A stretch of DNA of 7,303 nt from an uncultured bacterium (lineage in GTDB: Bacteria; Pseudomonadota; Alphaproteobacteria; SP197). Both the position numbers and the translations under genes were made by a program. Positions 1-5,308 of this stretch are shown piece by piece; positions within the stretch are counted from its first letter, which is position 1; each line of letters begins with the position of its first letter. The DNA lies in the NCBI GenBank assembly GCA_938014945.1, contig CALLQH010000279.1, forward strand, positions 1-7,303, read 5' to 3'. The notes beneath the pieces were generated by a model. That model saw only the letters and a list, made by a program, of their open reading frames with translations, did not search any database and was not told the origin of the DNA.

Positions 1-129
1 GCCATAGAGCGTGCGGTAGACCACCAGGGGCTCCTCGGTCTCGCTGTGGCGGGCCGTACCCAACACCTCGTAGTCGTTGCCCTTGTAGTGGCGGTAGCGG
101 CCCGGCTGGGGGCCTTCCGGTGCGTCCAT
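1..129 (-). CDS. DUF1653 family protein, N-terminal 43 codons (runs off the window)
   Basis: Only the first 43 codons are present; the gene continues past the left edge. After a short proline/glycine-rich lead (MDAPEGPQPG) the visible part carries the hallmark of the small DUF1653 family: YRHYKGNDYEVLG at residues 12-24, then ARHSETEEPLVVYR at 26-39 and LYG at the edge. Members are usually small single-domain proteins of unknown biochemical role, so none is claimed here. The ATG at 127-129 lies only 4 bases after the stop of the M81 gene upstream, so the two are very probably co-transcribed. I see no convincing Shine-Dalgarno sequence in the 3' end of that gene (CCGGACTGAGCCC before ATG), which suggests translation by reinitiation or coupling. 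Family assignment is confident from the motif; function is unknown. Confidence 0.85.
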   Translation of the reverse strand, partial: MDAPEGPQPGRYRHYKGNDYEVLGTARHSETEEPLVVYRTLYG

Positions 130-133
130 GGGC

Positions 134-1621
134 TCAGTCCGGTGTGTTGATGCGGTCGAGCGGGTAGATCGGCCGCCGCACGTTCCTGAACTCCAGGCTG
201 GAATAGTCGGAGGTGCACACGCCCGTGCCCGCGCAGTCGACGACGTGTTTGGCCAGCTCGCCCAGGCCCGCGCGCCAGTGGACGCGGCTCTTGATCATCA
301 CGTAGCGCTTCTGCCAGGGATCGATGCCGACGCTGTAGAAGGCGTTGATGTCGTTGGGTTCCTGGTAGGTGGAGATGACGACGATCTCGACCTTGCCGGT
401 GTCGAGCACCACGGTCGGCCCCATGTTCATCAGCACGCCCGTGCCCATGGGACCCTTGTTGCGGAAGCGGCCGTCGGTGATGCGCCGCACCCGGCCGGTG
501 ACGCGCAGCGGCTCGCCCTTCAGCTTCAGGGCGGGCATGTCGGCCTTGCCTCCGAGGTCGACCGTCACTTCCGCACCGATGCCCGCCGCGATCATCGTCT
601 GCACGCTCTCGGGGTCATGGATGGCAAAGGCGCAGGCATTCTCCAGCCCGGCGCGCAGGATGGCGCCGAGCACCGTCATGGTGTCCATGGTGCCGCCCGA
701 GGCGGCGTTGTCGTAGTGGTCGAGCAGGATCACCGGGCCGTCGGGAATACCCCTGGCCCGTTCGATCGACTGTTCCAGCGGCTCGATCTCGTAGACGAAG
801 TCCTCGCGGGCCTTCCAGGCCATGTCGAGCAGTTCGTCGGTCAGCGCCTGCGCCCTGGCCTGATCGCCGTCGGTGACGACCACCGCCGAAAGCCCGGCGT
901 TGCGGATGTCGGCGTGCGGGAAACCGGTGAAAACCGTGGCGCAGAGCGCCTCGCCGCTCTCCTCCATCTCCCGGCAGCGCTTCTGCAGGGCGACATTGGG
1001 GCCGCTGGTGGTGCCCTGCAGCATGATGTGGGGCAGCATGGGCCGGTTGCCCCAGGCCTTGGCGGGTTTCACCTTGCCCTTGATCGCCGCGACCAGCGCC
1101 TCGCCCGCGCGCTGAGCGGTCTCGTAGATATCGACGTGGGCATAGGTCATGAAGCCAGCGAGCACGGTCGCCTGGTCGACGATCGCGGCATAGAGATTGG
1201 TGTGCATGTCGAGTGCTACGGCGATGGGCACATCGGGCGCGATGGCGCGGATGCGGCGCAGCAGCTCGCCCTCGCCGTCCTCGAAGCTCTGGGTCACCAT
1301 GGCGCCGTGCAGGTCGAGCATGATGGCGTCGCACCCGGCGGCCAAGGCATCGCAGATCGTGGTGCAGATCTCCTCGAAAGCGGCATCCTCGACCGGCCCG
1401 GACGGCCATGCCGAGGCGGCGATGGGTGTGACCATCTCCCAGCCCTCGCGACGGCAGATGTCGATGTAGGCGGCAACGCCGCTCTGGGTGCCCGCGAAGT
1501 TTGCGATCACCGCATCGCCGCGCGCCACCTCGTCGCCGCCGCGCGCGAACCGCGACAGCGGCGTCGGCACGGGCGAGAAGGTGTTGGTCTCGTGCTTCAT
1601 CATGGCGACGACGACGCGCAT
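134..1621 (-). CDS. M81 family metallopeptidase-like protein (MlrC / microcystinase C homolog)
   Basis: The product is 495 aa, matching the usual length of the M81/MlrC family. The founding member, MlrC of sphingomonads, cleaves linear microcystin products, but most homologs lie outside that pathway and have unknown substrates. Motifs visible in order are: KHETNTFSP at 9-17 (the family's N-terminal signature), DLHGAMV at 103-109 and ALDMHTNL at 136-143 (Asp/His-rich, likely metal ligands), HADIRNAG near 236-243, DHYDNAASGGTMDT at 301-314 (start of the C-terminal MlrC_C domain) and SRVHWRAG at 445-452. No signal peptide or membrane segment is seen, so it is probably cytoplasmic. The ATG is supported by GGAGAG six bases upstream. 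It lies 87 bp downstream of the ATPase gene and is followed at once by the DUF1653 gene. No mlrA, mlrB or mlrD partner is present, so microcystin degradation should not be assumed. A peptide or amide hydrolase acting on a small substrate is the safest call. Confidence 0.9.
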   Translation of the reverse strand: MRVVVAMMKHETNTFSPVPTPLSRFARGGDEVARGDAVIANFAGTQSGVAAYIDICRREGWEMVTPIAASAWPSGPVEDAAFEEICTTICDALAAGCDAIMLDLHGAMVTQSFEDGEGELLRRIRAIAPDVPIAVALDMHTNLYAAIVDQATVLAGFMTYAHVDIYETAQRAGEALVAAIKGKVKPAKAWGNRPMLPHIMLQGTTSGPNVALQKRCREMEESGEALCATVFTGFPHADIRNAGLSAVVVTDGDQARAQALTDELLDMAWKAREDFVYEIEPLEQSIERARGIPDGPVILLDHYDNAASGGTMDTMTVLGAILRAGLENACAFAIHDPESVQTMIAAGIGAEVTVDLGGKADMPALKLKGEPLRVTGRVRRITDGRFRNKGPMGTGVLMNMGPTVVLDTGKVEIVVISTYQEPNDINAFYSVGIDPWQKRYVMIKSRVHWRAGLGELAKHVVDCAGTGVCTSDYSSLEFRNVRRPIYPLDRINTPD

Positions 1622-1627
1622 GGCGGG

Positions 1628-1633
1628 CTCTCC
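1628..1633 (-). promoter_or_regulatory. Ribosome binding site of the M81 gene
   Basis: The minus strand reads GGAGAG, six bases before the ATG at 1619-1621. It is a good Shine-Dalgarno match and fixes the start of the MlrC-like protein. The N-terminal signature KHETNTFSP sits at the usual distance from this start. Confidence 0.65.
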
Positions 1634-1669
1634 GATTCTTGCTGGTTCCTGGGCGGTGCGGTCGCCGCG

Positions 1670-1700
1670 ATCATAGACCGGCGGGGACCCCTGCGGGCAA
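1670..1700 (-). promoter_or_regulatory. Possible weak promoter for the M81-DUF1653 pair
   Basis: In the 87-bp gap after the ATPase gene the minus strand reads TTGCCC (1695-1700), 19 bases, then TATGAT (1670-1675). Both hexamers resemble sigma70 elements, but the spacer is 2 bases longer than ideal. Short GC palindromes (GGGGACCCC at 1683-1691; CGGGCAAGCCCG at 1694-1705) overlap it. This could be a promoter serving the downstream pair, or chance; readthrough from the ATPase gene is equally possible. Confidence 0.25.
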
Positions 1701-1708
1701 GCCCGGGA

Positions 1709-2863
1709 TCAGCGTTTCGGCCAGGACCACGCGGGCGGCGCCACGTCCGCCACCACCGTCTCGCCCAGTTGCTTGTCGAGGCGCAGGATCTGCGCGCCCT
1801 GCCCGGCCGCCAGCGCCTCGACCAGCGCCGGGGCGTGGCTGACGACGACCACCTGGGTGTGCGTGGCGGCATCGGCGATGAGGCGGGCAAGCGGAGCCAG
1901 CAGGTCCGGATGCAGGCTCGTCTCCGGCTCGTTGAGCACCAGCAGCGGCGCCGGACGGGGCGACAGCAGCGCGGCGACGAGGCAGAGGTAACGCAGGGTG
2001 CCGTCGGACAGCTCGGCGGCTCGCAGAGGCCGCAGCAGGCCGTGCTGGCGCATGGTGGCCTCGAACATGCCCTCGGACGTCTCGATCTCCACATGCGACC
2101 CGGAAAAGGCGTCGGCCACGGCAGCGTCGAGCGCCGCATCGTCGCCGATCTCGCGGATCGTCTGCAACGCCGCGGCAAGGTCGCCGCCATCGTCGCCCAG
2201 CACCGGCGTGCGGGTGCCGACCCGGGGCCGGCGCGACGGAGCAGCCCCATCGGTACGGAAGTGGTCGTAGAAGCGCCAGCCGCGCATCCGCTCGCGCAGG
2301 GCCAGAAGCTCCGGCGCCTGCCGGGGATCGGCGGCGTGGGTCATCATGCTGTCGAAGCTCTCCAGGGTGGTCAGCGCCGGGCGGCGGGCGCCATCAGCGT
2401 CCATGACCTCGACCAGCGGTCCCCGCCGCTGCGCCAGCGCGTTGCTGCGTCGCAGGACCTCCCCCGCCCAGACAGCCTCCGCCTTGATCTCCGGGTCGCG
2501 CCCGAAGGCGGACGTGCCGACGCGCGGCAGGCCCAGATCGATGGCGTAGCCGAAGTCCTCGTCGCCGAAGCCGAGCTTCAGGCTCACACGGTCGCGCCGC
2601 AGCGTGCCCTGGACCGGCGCCTCGCCCTGCTTCATCGCCCGCGAGAAGGCCTCCGGCCCCGCCCACAGGGTCGAGGACAGCCCGCCCTCGCCCGCCAGCG
2701 AGGCGATCACCCTGCCCTGCGCGACGTCTCCAAGCAGGCGCAGGGCGCGGTAGAGGCTGGACTTGCCGCTTCCGTTGGGGCCGGTCACGACGTTGAGCGG
2801 CCCGAGCGGGATCACGAAATCGCGCAGGGAGCGGTAACCGGAAACGGCGAGCGTGAGGATCAT
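1709..2863 (-). CDS. Stand-alone RecF/SMC-like AAA family ATPase (COG4637-type)
   Basis: The protein is 384 aa with an ABC/SMC-type split ATPase head and no fused nuclease or TOPRIM domain. The N-terminus, VSGYRSLRDFVIPLGPLNVV at 7-26, is typical of RecF-like ATPases. Walker A is GPNGSGKSS at 28-36. An ABC-signature-like segment, ELSDGTLRYL, lies at 284-293. Walker B is LLVLNEPETSLHP at 307-319, with Asn at 311 where Asp is usual and the catalytic Glu312 kept. The switch-histidine segment VVVVSH is at 338-343. The middle (about 100-260) is the variable insertion, without an obvious coiled coil. The start is well fixed: an in-frame TAA stands four codons upstream of the ATG, and the N-terminus matches the family. 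There is no clear Shine-Dalgarno sequence. It begins just past the rpsD terminator, so it probably has its own weak promoter or depends on readthrough. Role unknown; DNA repair or stress functions are guesses. Confidence 0.88.
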   Translation of the reverse strand: MILTLAVSGYRSLRDFVIPLGPLNVVTGPNGSGKSSLYRALRLLGDVAQGRVIASLAGEGGLSSTLWAGPEAFSRAMKQGEAPVQGTLRRDRVSLKLGFGDEDFGYAIDLGLPRVGTSAFGRDPEIKAEAVWAGEVLRRSNALAQRRGPLVEVMDADGARRPALTTLESFDSMMTHAADPRQAPELLALRERMRGWRFYDHFRTDGAAPSRRPRVGTRTPVLGDDGGDLAAALQTIREIGDDAALDAAVADAFSGSHVEIETSEGMFEATMRQHGLLRPLRAAELSDGTLRYLCLVAALLSPRPAPLLVLNEPETSLHPDLLAPLARLIADAATHTQVVVVSHAPALVEALAAGQGAQILRLDKQLGETVVADVAPPAWSWPKR

Positions 2864-2890
2864 CGGGCTGTCTTAGCACGGGCGCATGAA

Positions 2891-2931
2891 ACGAAAAGAG
2901 CCGCACCCCCTGCGGGATGCGGCTCTTTCGT
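2891..2931 (-). terminator. Intrinsic terminator of rpsD
   Basis: An inverted repeat pairs AAAGAGCCGCA (2895-2905) perfectly with TGCGGCTCTTT (2918-2928) around a 12-base loop. It extends outward to ACG/CGT if one A is bulged. Read on the minus strand, the stem ends in TTTTCGTTT, a fair U-tract for rho-independent termination. It starts about 15 bases after the rpsD stop codon. On the plus strand the tail is only TTTCGT, so the signal mainly serves rpsD. Confidence 0.85.
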
Positions 2932-2945
2932 AGGCGGTAGGGCGA

Positions 2946-3566
2946 TCAGGCCTTGGAGTAGAACTCGATCACCAGGTTGGGCTCCATCTGAACCGGATAG
3001 GGCACGTCCGTGAAGGACGGCACGCGGTTGTAGGTGCCCGTCATCTTGTCGAAGTCGACGTTGAGGTACTCGGGCACCTCACGCTCGGCCGACGAAACGG
3101 CTTCCAGGACCAGGGGCAGCTCGCGCGAGGCTTCCTTGATCTCGATCACGTCGCCCTCGGAGACACGGTAGCTGGGGATGGTCACCCGCTTGCCGTTGAC
3201 CTTGACGTGGCCGTGATTGACGAACTGACGCGCCGCGAAGACCGTGGGAACGAACTTCATGCGATAGATGACGATATCGAGGCGGCGCTCGAGCAGGCCG
3301 ATCATGTTCTCGATGGTGTCACCGCGGGCCGAATAGGCTTCTTCATACGTACGCCGGAACTGGCGCTCGTTGATGTTGCCATAATAGCCCTTCAGCTTCT
3401 GCTTTGCCGCGAGCTGAATGCCGAAGTCGGTCGGCTTGCGCCGGCGGCTCTGGCCATGCTGCCCCGGGGCATACAGACGGTTGGTCAGGAAGCGCTTCGG
3501 GCGCCCCCAGAGATTCTCGCCGTAACGGCGGCAAATCTTGTATTTCGACGCCAGTCGTTTGGTCAT
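2946..3566 (-). CDS. rpsD: 30S ribosomal protein S4
   Basis: This is ribosomal protein S4, a primary 16S rRNA-binding protein that nucleates assembly of the 30S body and helps maintain decoding accuracy. At 206 aa it has the usual length for proteobacterial S4. Visible landmarks are the N-terminal MTKRLASKYKICRRYGENLW, LYAPGQHGQSRRRKPTDFG at 31-49, the RNA-binding S4 domain from about 93 (ERRLDIVIYRMKFVP, then ARQFVNHGHVKVNGKRV at 112-128), and the C-terminal VPSFTDVPYP and NLVIEFYSKA. The frame stays open well upstream, but the ATG at 3564-3566 is right: it gives the conserved N-terminus, has GAAGG four bases upstream, and lies downstream of the promoter. It has its own promoter and terminator, separate from any r-protein operon, as I recall is usual in alphaproteobacteria. 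Only one Cys is present near the N-terminus, so it is the zinc-free form. Confidence 0.98.
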   Translation of the reverse strand: MTKRLASKYKICRRYGENLWGRPKRFLTNRLYAPGQHGQSRRRKPTDFGIQLAAKQKLKGYYGNINERQFRRTYEEAYSARGDTIENMIGLLERRLDIVIYRMKFVPTVFAARQFVNHGHVKVNGKRVTIPSYRVSEGDVIEIKEASRELPLVLEAVSSAEREVPEYLNVDFDKMTGTYNRVPSFTDVPYPVQMEPNLVIEFYSKA

Positions 3567-3570
3567 CGAG

Positions 3571-3575
3571 CCTTC
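3571..3575 (-). promoter_or_regulatory. rpsD: Ribosome binding site of rpsD
   Basis: The minus strand reads GAAGG, four bases before the ATG at 3564-3566. It is a modest Shine-Dalgarno match. It matters because the reading frame is open for 77 further codons upstream, and this site together with the conserved S4 N-terminus decides the start. Confidence 0.6.
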
Positions 3576-3629
3576 GCTTTTGTGCAGGTCAGTGTTGCCG
3601 CGGTGGCTTGCGCCACTGCAGAGGCGCGG

Positions 3630-3658
3630 TTTGTAGTCGTGCGGGACGGGCTTGTCAA
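3630..3658 (-). promoter_or_regulatory. Sigma70-type promoter of rpsD
   Basis: On the minus strand a perfect -35 hexamer TTGACA (3653-3658) is followed after exactly 17 bases by TACAAA (3630-3635), a 4-of-6 match to TATAAT. Transcription would start near 3623, leaving a leader of roughly 55-60 nt before the rpsD ATG. Position, orientation and spacing all fit a strong ribosomal-protein promoter. I cannot tell from sequence alone whether the leader forms an S4 autoregulatory structure. Confidence 0.75.
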
Positions 3659-3710
3659 ACCTCTTCGGTACCCCAATGCAGGCACCTCGGCCGTTCTGGC
3701 GCGTTTGTCC

Positions 3711-3718
3711 CATAATAT
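3711..3718 (+). promoter_or_regulatory. Possible -10 region for the TolA-C-like gene pair
   Basis: CATAATAT at 3711-3718 is a small AT-rich island in a GC-rich region, about 30 bases before the first gene's start, and contains the -10-like hexamer CATAAT. I find no matching -35 element at 16-18 bases upstream (the bases there are GGCCG-rich). It is the best-placed promoter candidate for the plus-strand pair, divergent from rpsD, but weak. Confidence 0.25.
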
Positions 3719-3737
3719 TGCATGCATCACCGCTTCC

Positions 3738-3743
3738 AGGGAG
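3738..3743 (+). promoter_or_regulatory. Ribosome binding site selecting the start at 3749
   Basis: AGGGAG lies five bases before the ATG at 3749-3751. The same frame has an earlier ATG at 3722, but that one would place nine extra residues (MHHRFQGAP) before the signal peptide and has no Shine-Dalgarno match. The site therefore favours 3749. Confidence 0.7.
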
Positions 3744-3748
3744 CCCCC

Positions 3749-4153
3749 ATGCCCGCCCGACAGCTCTTCCGCACCCTTGCCCTGCTCTTCGTCGCAACCA
3801 CCGCCTGGAGCGGCGCCAGCGCGGCCGATATCGGCTATCCCACCCTGATCGCCGGCCAGCTCGCCAGCGCCCTGGACCTCTCTCGGGAGGAAGGCAAGGC
3901 GCTCGAAGGCGTCAGCGTGACCGTGGCCCTCGACCTCGATGAGAGCGGCCGGATCGAGTCCGCCGACATCATCGCCGTCGATCAGGCAGCGGACGCCGCG
4001 GTACGCCGCGCCGCCGTCGATGCCCTGGAGCGCGCCTTCGATCACTACCGGAGCAGCCCCTTCCAGGATCTCGACCCGGACGACTACGGCACCTGGGGCC
4101 AGATGCGGCTGACCTTCCAGCTTGGTCTTCATGTCGGGGGCTATCAGCCGTGA
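3749..4153 (+). CDS. Small exported protein with a TolA/TonB C-terminal-like domain (first of a tandem pair)
   Basis: The product is 134 aa. A clear Sec signal peptide covers residues 1-25 (MPARQ, then LFRTLALLFVATTAW, then SGASA before ADIG), so it should be exported to the periplasm. The mature part resembles the small C-terminal domain of TolA/TonB: a beta-strand segment VSVTVALDLDESGRI at 55-69, a helix with AAVDALERAFDHY at 88-100, then PF at 104-105, Y113, W116 and a final strand MRLTFQLGL. It lacks the transmembrane anchor and long helical stalk of real TolA/TonB, so it is a free-standing domain. The domain call rests on the strand-helix-strand pattern and on its likeness to the next gene, not on a search; I give it moderate weight. 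The start at 3749 is chosen for its RBS. It ends in a GTGA overlap with its paralog. Exact function unknown; an envelope or Tol-Pal-related role is inference. Confidence 0.75.
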   Translation: MPARQLFRTLALLFVATTAWSGASAADIGYPTLIAGQLASALDLSREEGKALEGVSVTVALDLDESGRIESADIIAVDQAADAAVRRAAVDALERAFDHYRSSPFQDLDPDDYGTWGQMRLTFQLGLHVGGYQP

Positions 4154-4560
4154 GCGCGGGGGTTCGGGCCGTGCTCTTCGCCGCCGTCCTGATGCTCGCC
4201 GCGCCTCTACTGGGCCGGGCGCAGGAGACGCACAGCGACGAAAGCACCAAGGCGCTCATCGCCACGATCCTGGCCGAGCAGATCAACAGCCAGTGGACGC
4301 CGCCGCAGGGTCAGGCGGGCGAACCCGTGCGCGTCACCCTTTCGGTGCAGCTTTCGCGAGACGGGCGGGTCACCGGCAATCAGACGACCGACGTCAGCGG
4401 CGGCAGCGATGATGCCGAGCGCGAGGCCGCCGTGGATGCCGCGCTGGCGGCCGTCAATCACTTCCTGACCGAACCCTTCGTCGGCCTGCCGGCCGAGCAC
4501 TACGACATCTGGAAGAGCTTCACGATGACGCTGGATCCCCGGCAGCGCGCGCCCTCCTGA
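4150..4560 (+). CDS. Small exported protein with a TolA C-terminal-like domain (second of the pair)
   Basis: The product is 136 aa, starting at a GTG whose last two bases are the first two of the previous gene's TGA (GTGA overlap, 4150-4153), a classic coupling arrangement. GGGGG lies nine bases upstream. A signal peptide spans 1-24 (hydrophobic core VLFAAVLMLAAPLL, cleavage after GRA, before QETHSD). The mature domain looks more TolA-like than its neighbour: ILAEQINSQWTPPQG at 40-54, VRVTLSVQLSRDGRV at 60-74, AAVDAALAAVNHF at 93-105, PFVGLP at 109-114, Y118, W121 and TMTLDP at 125-130. The W-x-P segment, the DG turn and the PF-xx-LP-xxx-Y-xx-W pattern are what one expects of TolA domain III. 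Shared AAVDA, H, PF, Y and W at matching spacing make it a paralog of the preceding protein. No membrane anchor other than the signal peptide is seen. Function unknown. Confidence 0.8.
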   Translation: MSAGVRAVLFAAVLMLAAPLLGRAQETHSDESTKALIATILAEQINSQWTPPQGQAGEPVRVTLSVQLSRDGRVTGNQTTDVSGGSDDAEREAAVDAALAAVNHFLTEPFVGLPAEHYDIWKSFTMTLDPRQRAPS

Positions 4561-4582
4561 CCGCGGATCAGGGAGCGGTCAG
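4557..4582. terminator. Hairpin spanning the stop codons of two convergent genes
   Basis: CTGACCGC (4557-4564) and GCGGTCAG (4575-4582) form a perfect 8-bp inverted repeat with a 10-base loop. It includes both stop codons: TGA at 4558-4560 on the plus strand and the minus-strand TGA at 4568-4570 in the loop. Neither side has a T-run, so it is not a standard intrinsic terminator. It may be a weak bidirectional transcript end or a 3'-end stabiliser; chance is possible in GC-rich DNA. Confidence 0.4.
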
Positions 4583-5308
4583 AAGACGTTCCATCTCGTC
4601 AAAGATGGCCGGGGTGGTGAGGCTGTCGGCCGGATCGTTCCAGCCGCCGGGACCGCCAAGATAGGTACCCGCGCATTCCTGGCACTCGAATCCCGCGCCG
4701 ACATCGTTGGGCGCGATCCGCTGCACGGCCTTGCCCGCTTCGTACTCGCCGAAGACGAACGCGTTGCAGGCCTCATAGCCCTCATAGCCGGTCGGCAGGA
4801 TGAAAAGCGTGGCGCGCGACAGGGGCCCGGCAGCCGAACAGGAAGGATAGAAGACCACCGCCAGTCCCTCTCCTGGTTCGGCCGCCCAGGCGAGCGCGAC
4901 ATCGGCGCCGTCCTGCCAGCCGACCACGGCGATGCGTTCGTCATCGACCTCCGGCAGTGTCTTCAGCTTGGCGATGGCGCCGCGCAGGTCGTCCATCACC
5001 GCCACGTCGGGAGCATCGCCGCAGGTCGTCTTGACGCCACGGGTGAAGAAGCTGTCGATCAGGTAGATGACATAACCCTCATCCGCCAGCCGCTGACCCC
5101 AGACCCGCTCGTGCGGCGAGATGCCGTCGCAATCGGGCAGCAGCACGGCGGCGGGAAACGGCCCCTCCCCCTCCGGCACCCGCATCAGGCCGGTGACGGT
5201 CAAACCCTCGCTGCCGTCTGCCTGGATGCTGGGGAACTGCTGCCAGGACGCCGCCGTCAGCAGCGGCAGCAGGGCGAGCACGGCAGCAAGGCGCAGCAGG
5301 TGCTTCAC
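4568..5308 (-). CDS. Exported dienelactone hydrolase-like protein, apparently lacking the catalytic triad
   Basis: The product is 246 aa, the usual size for a dienelactone-hydrolase-type alpha/beta hydrolase. A signal peptide (MKHLLR, then LAAVLALLPLLTAA, residues 1-20) predicts export. Fold landmarks are present: PAAVLLPDCDGISPH at 52-66, GYVIYLIDSFFTRGV at 78-92, DDLRGAIAKL at 106-115 and VDDERIAVVG at 121-130. The nucleophile elbow, however, reads GWQDG (130-134), putting Gln132 where Ser or Cys belongs. The strand where the acid should follow reads LFILPTGYEG, and the expected histidine segment near the C-terminus reads TYLGGPGGWND, without His. Six cysteines (60, 96, 157, 181, 209, 212, including CQEC) suggest disulfides in the periplasm. 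It starts at GTG, overlapping the trmJ stop by four bases, with a strong GGGAGG upstream. It is probably a non-catalytic or repurposed member; the frame is intact, so this is not decay. Confidence 0.75.
   Translation of the reverse strand: MKHLLRLAAVLALLPLLTAASWQQFPSIQADGSEGLTVTGLMRVPEGEGPFPAAVLLPDCDGISPHERVWGQRLADEGYVIYLIDSFFTRGVKTTCGDAPDVAVMDDLRGAIAKLKTLPEVDDERIAVVGWQDGADVALAWAAEPGEGLAVVFYPSCSAAGPLSRATLFILPTGYEGYEACNAFVFGEYEAGKAVQRIAPNDVGAGFECQECAGTYLGGPGGWNDPADSLTTPAIFDEMERLLTAP

Noticed and set aside
1683..1705. GC palindromes after the ATPase gene as an intrinsic terminator
   Set aside because: GGGGACCCC and CGGGCAAGCCCG have loops of only one or two bases and no T-tract follows on the minus strand, so a stable terminator hairpin is unlikely.
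128..3013. A 961-codon open frame on the plus strand, antisense to the M81 and ATPase genes
   Set aside because: It has no recognisable domain, is rich in Arg/Gly/His/Ala as expected of an antisense frame in GC-rich DNA, and runs across two well-supported genes and into rpsD. It is a shadow of their codon bias.
3722..3748. Earlier ATG at 3722 as the start of the first TolA-C-like gene
   Set aside because: It has no Shine-Dalgarno match and adds nine residues before a normal signal peptide; AGGGAG precedes the ATG at 3749 at good spacing.
3567..3797. N-terminal extension of rpsD by 77 codons to an upstream ATG
   Set aside because: The extension would cross the rpsD promoter, overlap the divergent gene's start, and add residues unknown in S4. 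The ATG at 3564-3566 gives the conserved N-terminus.
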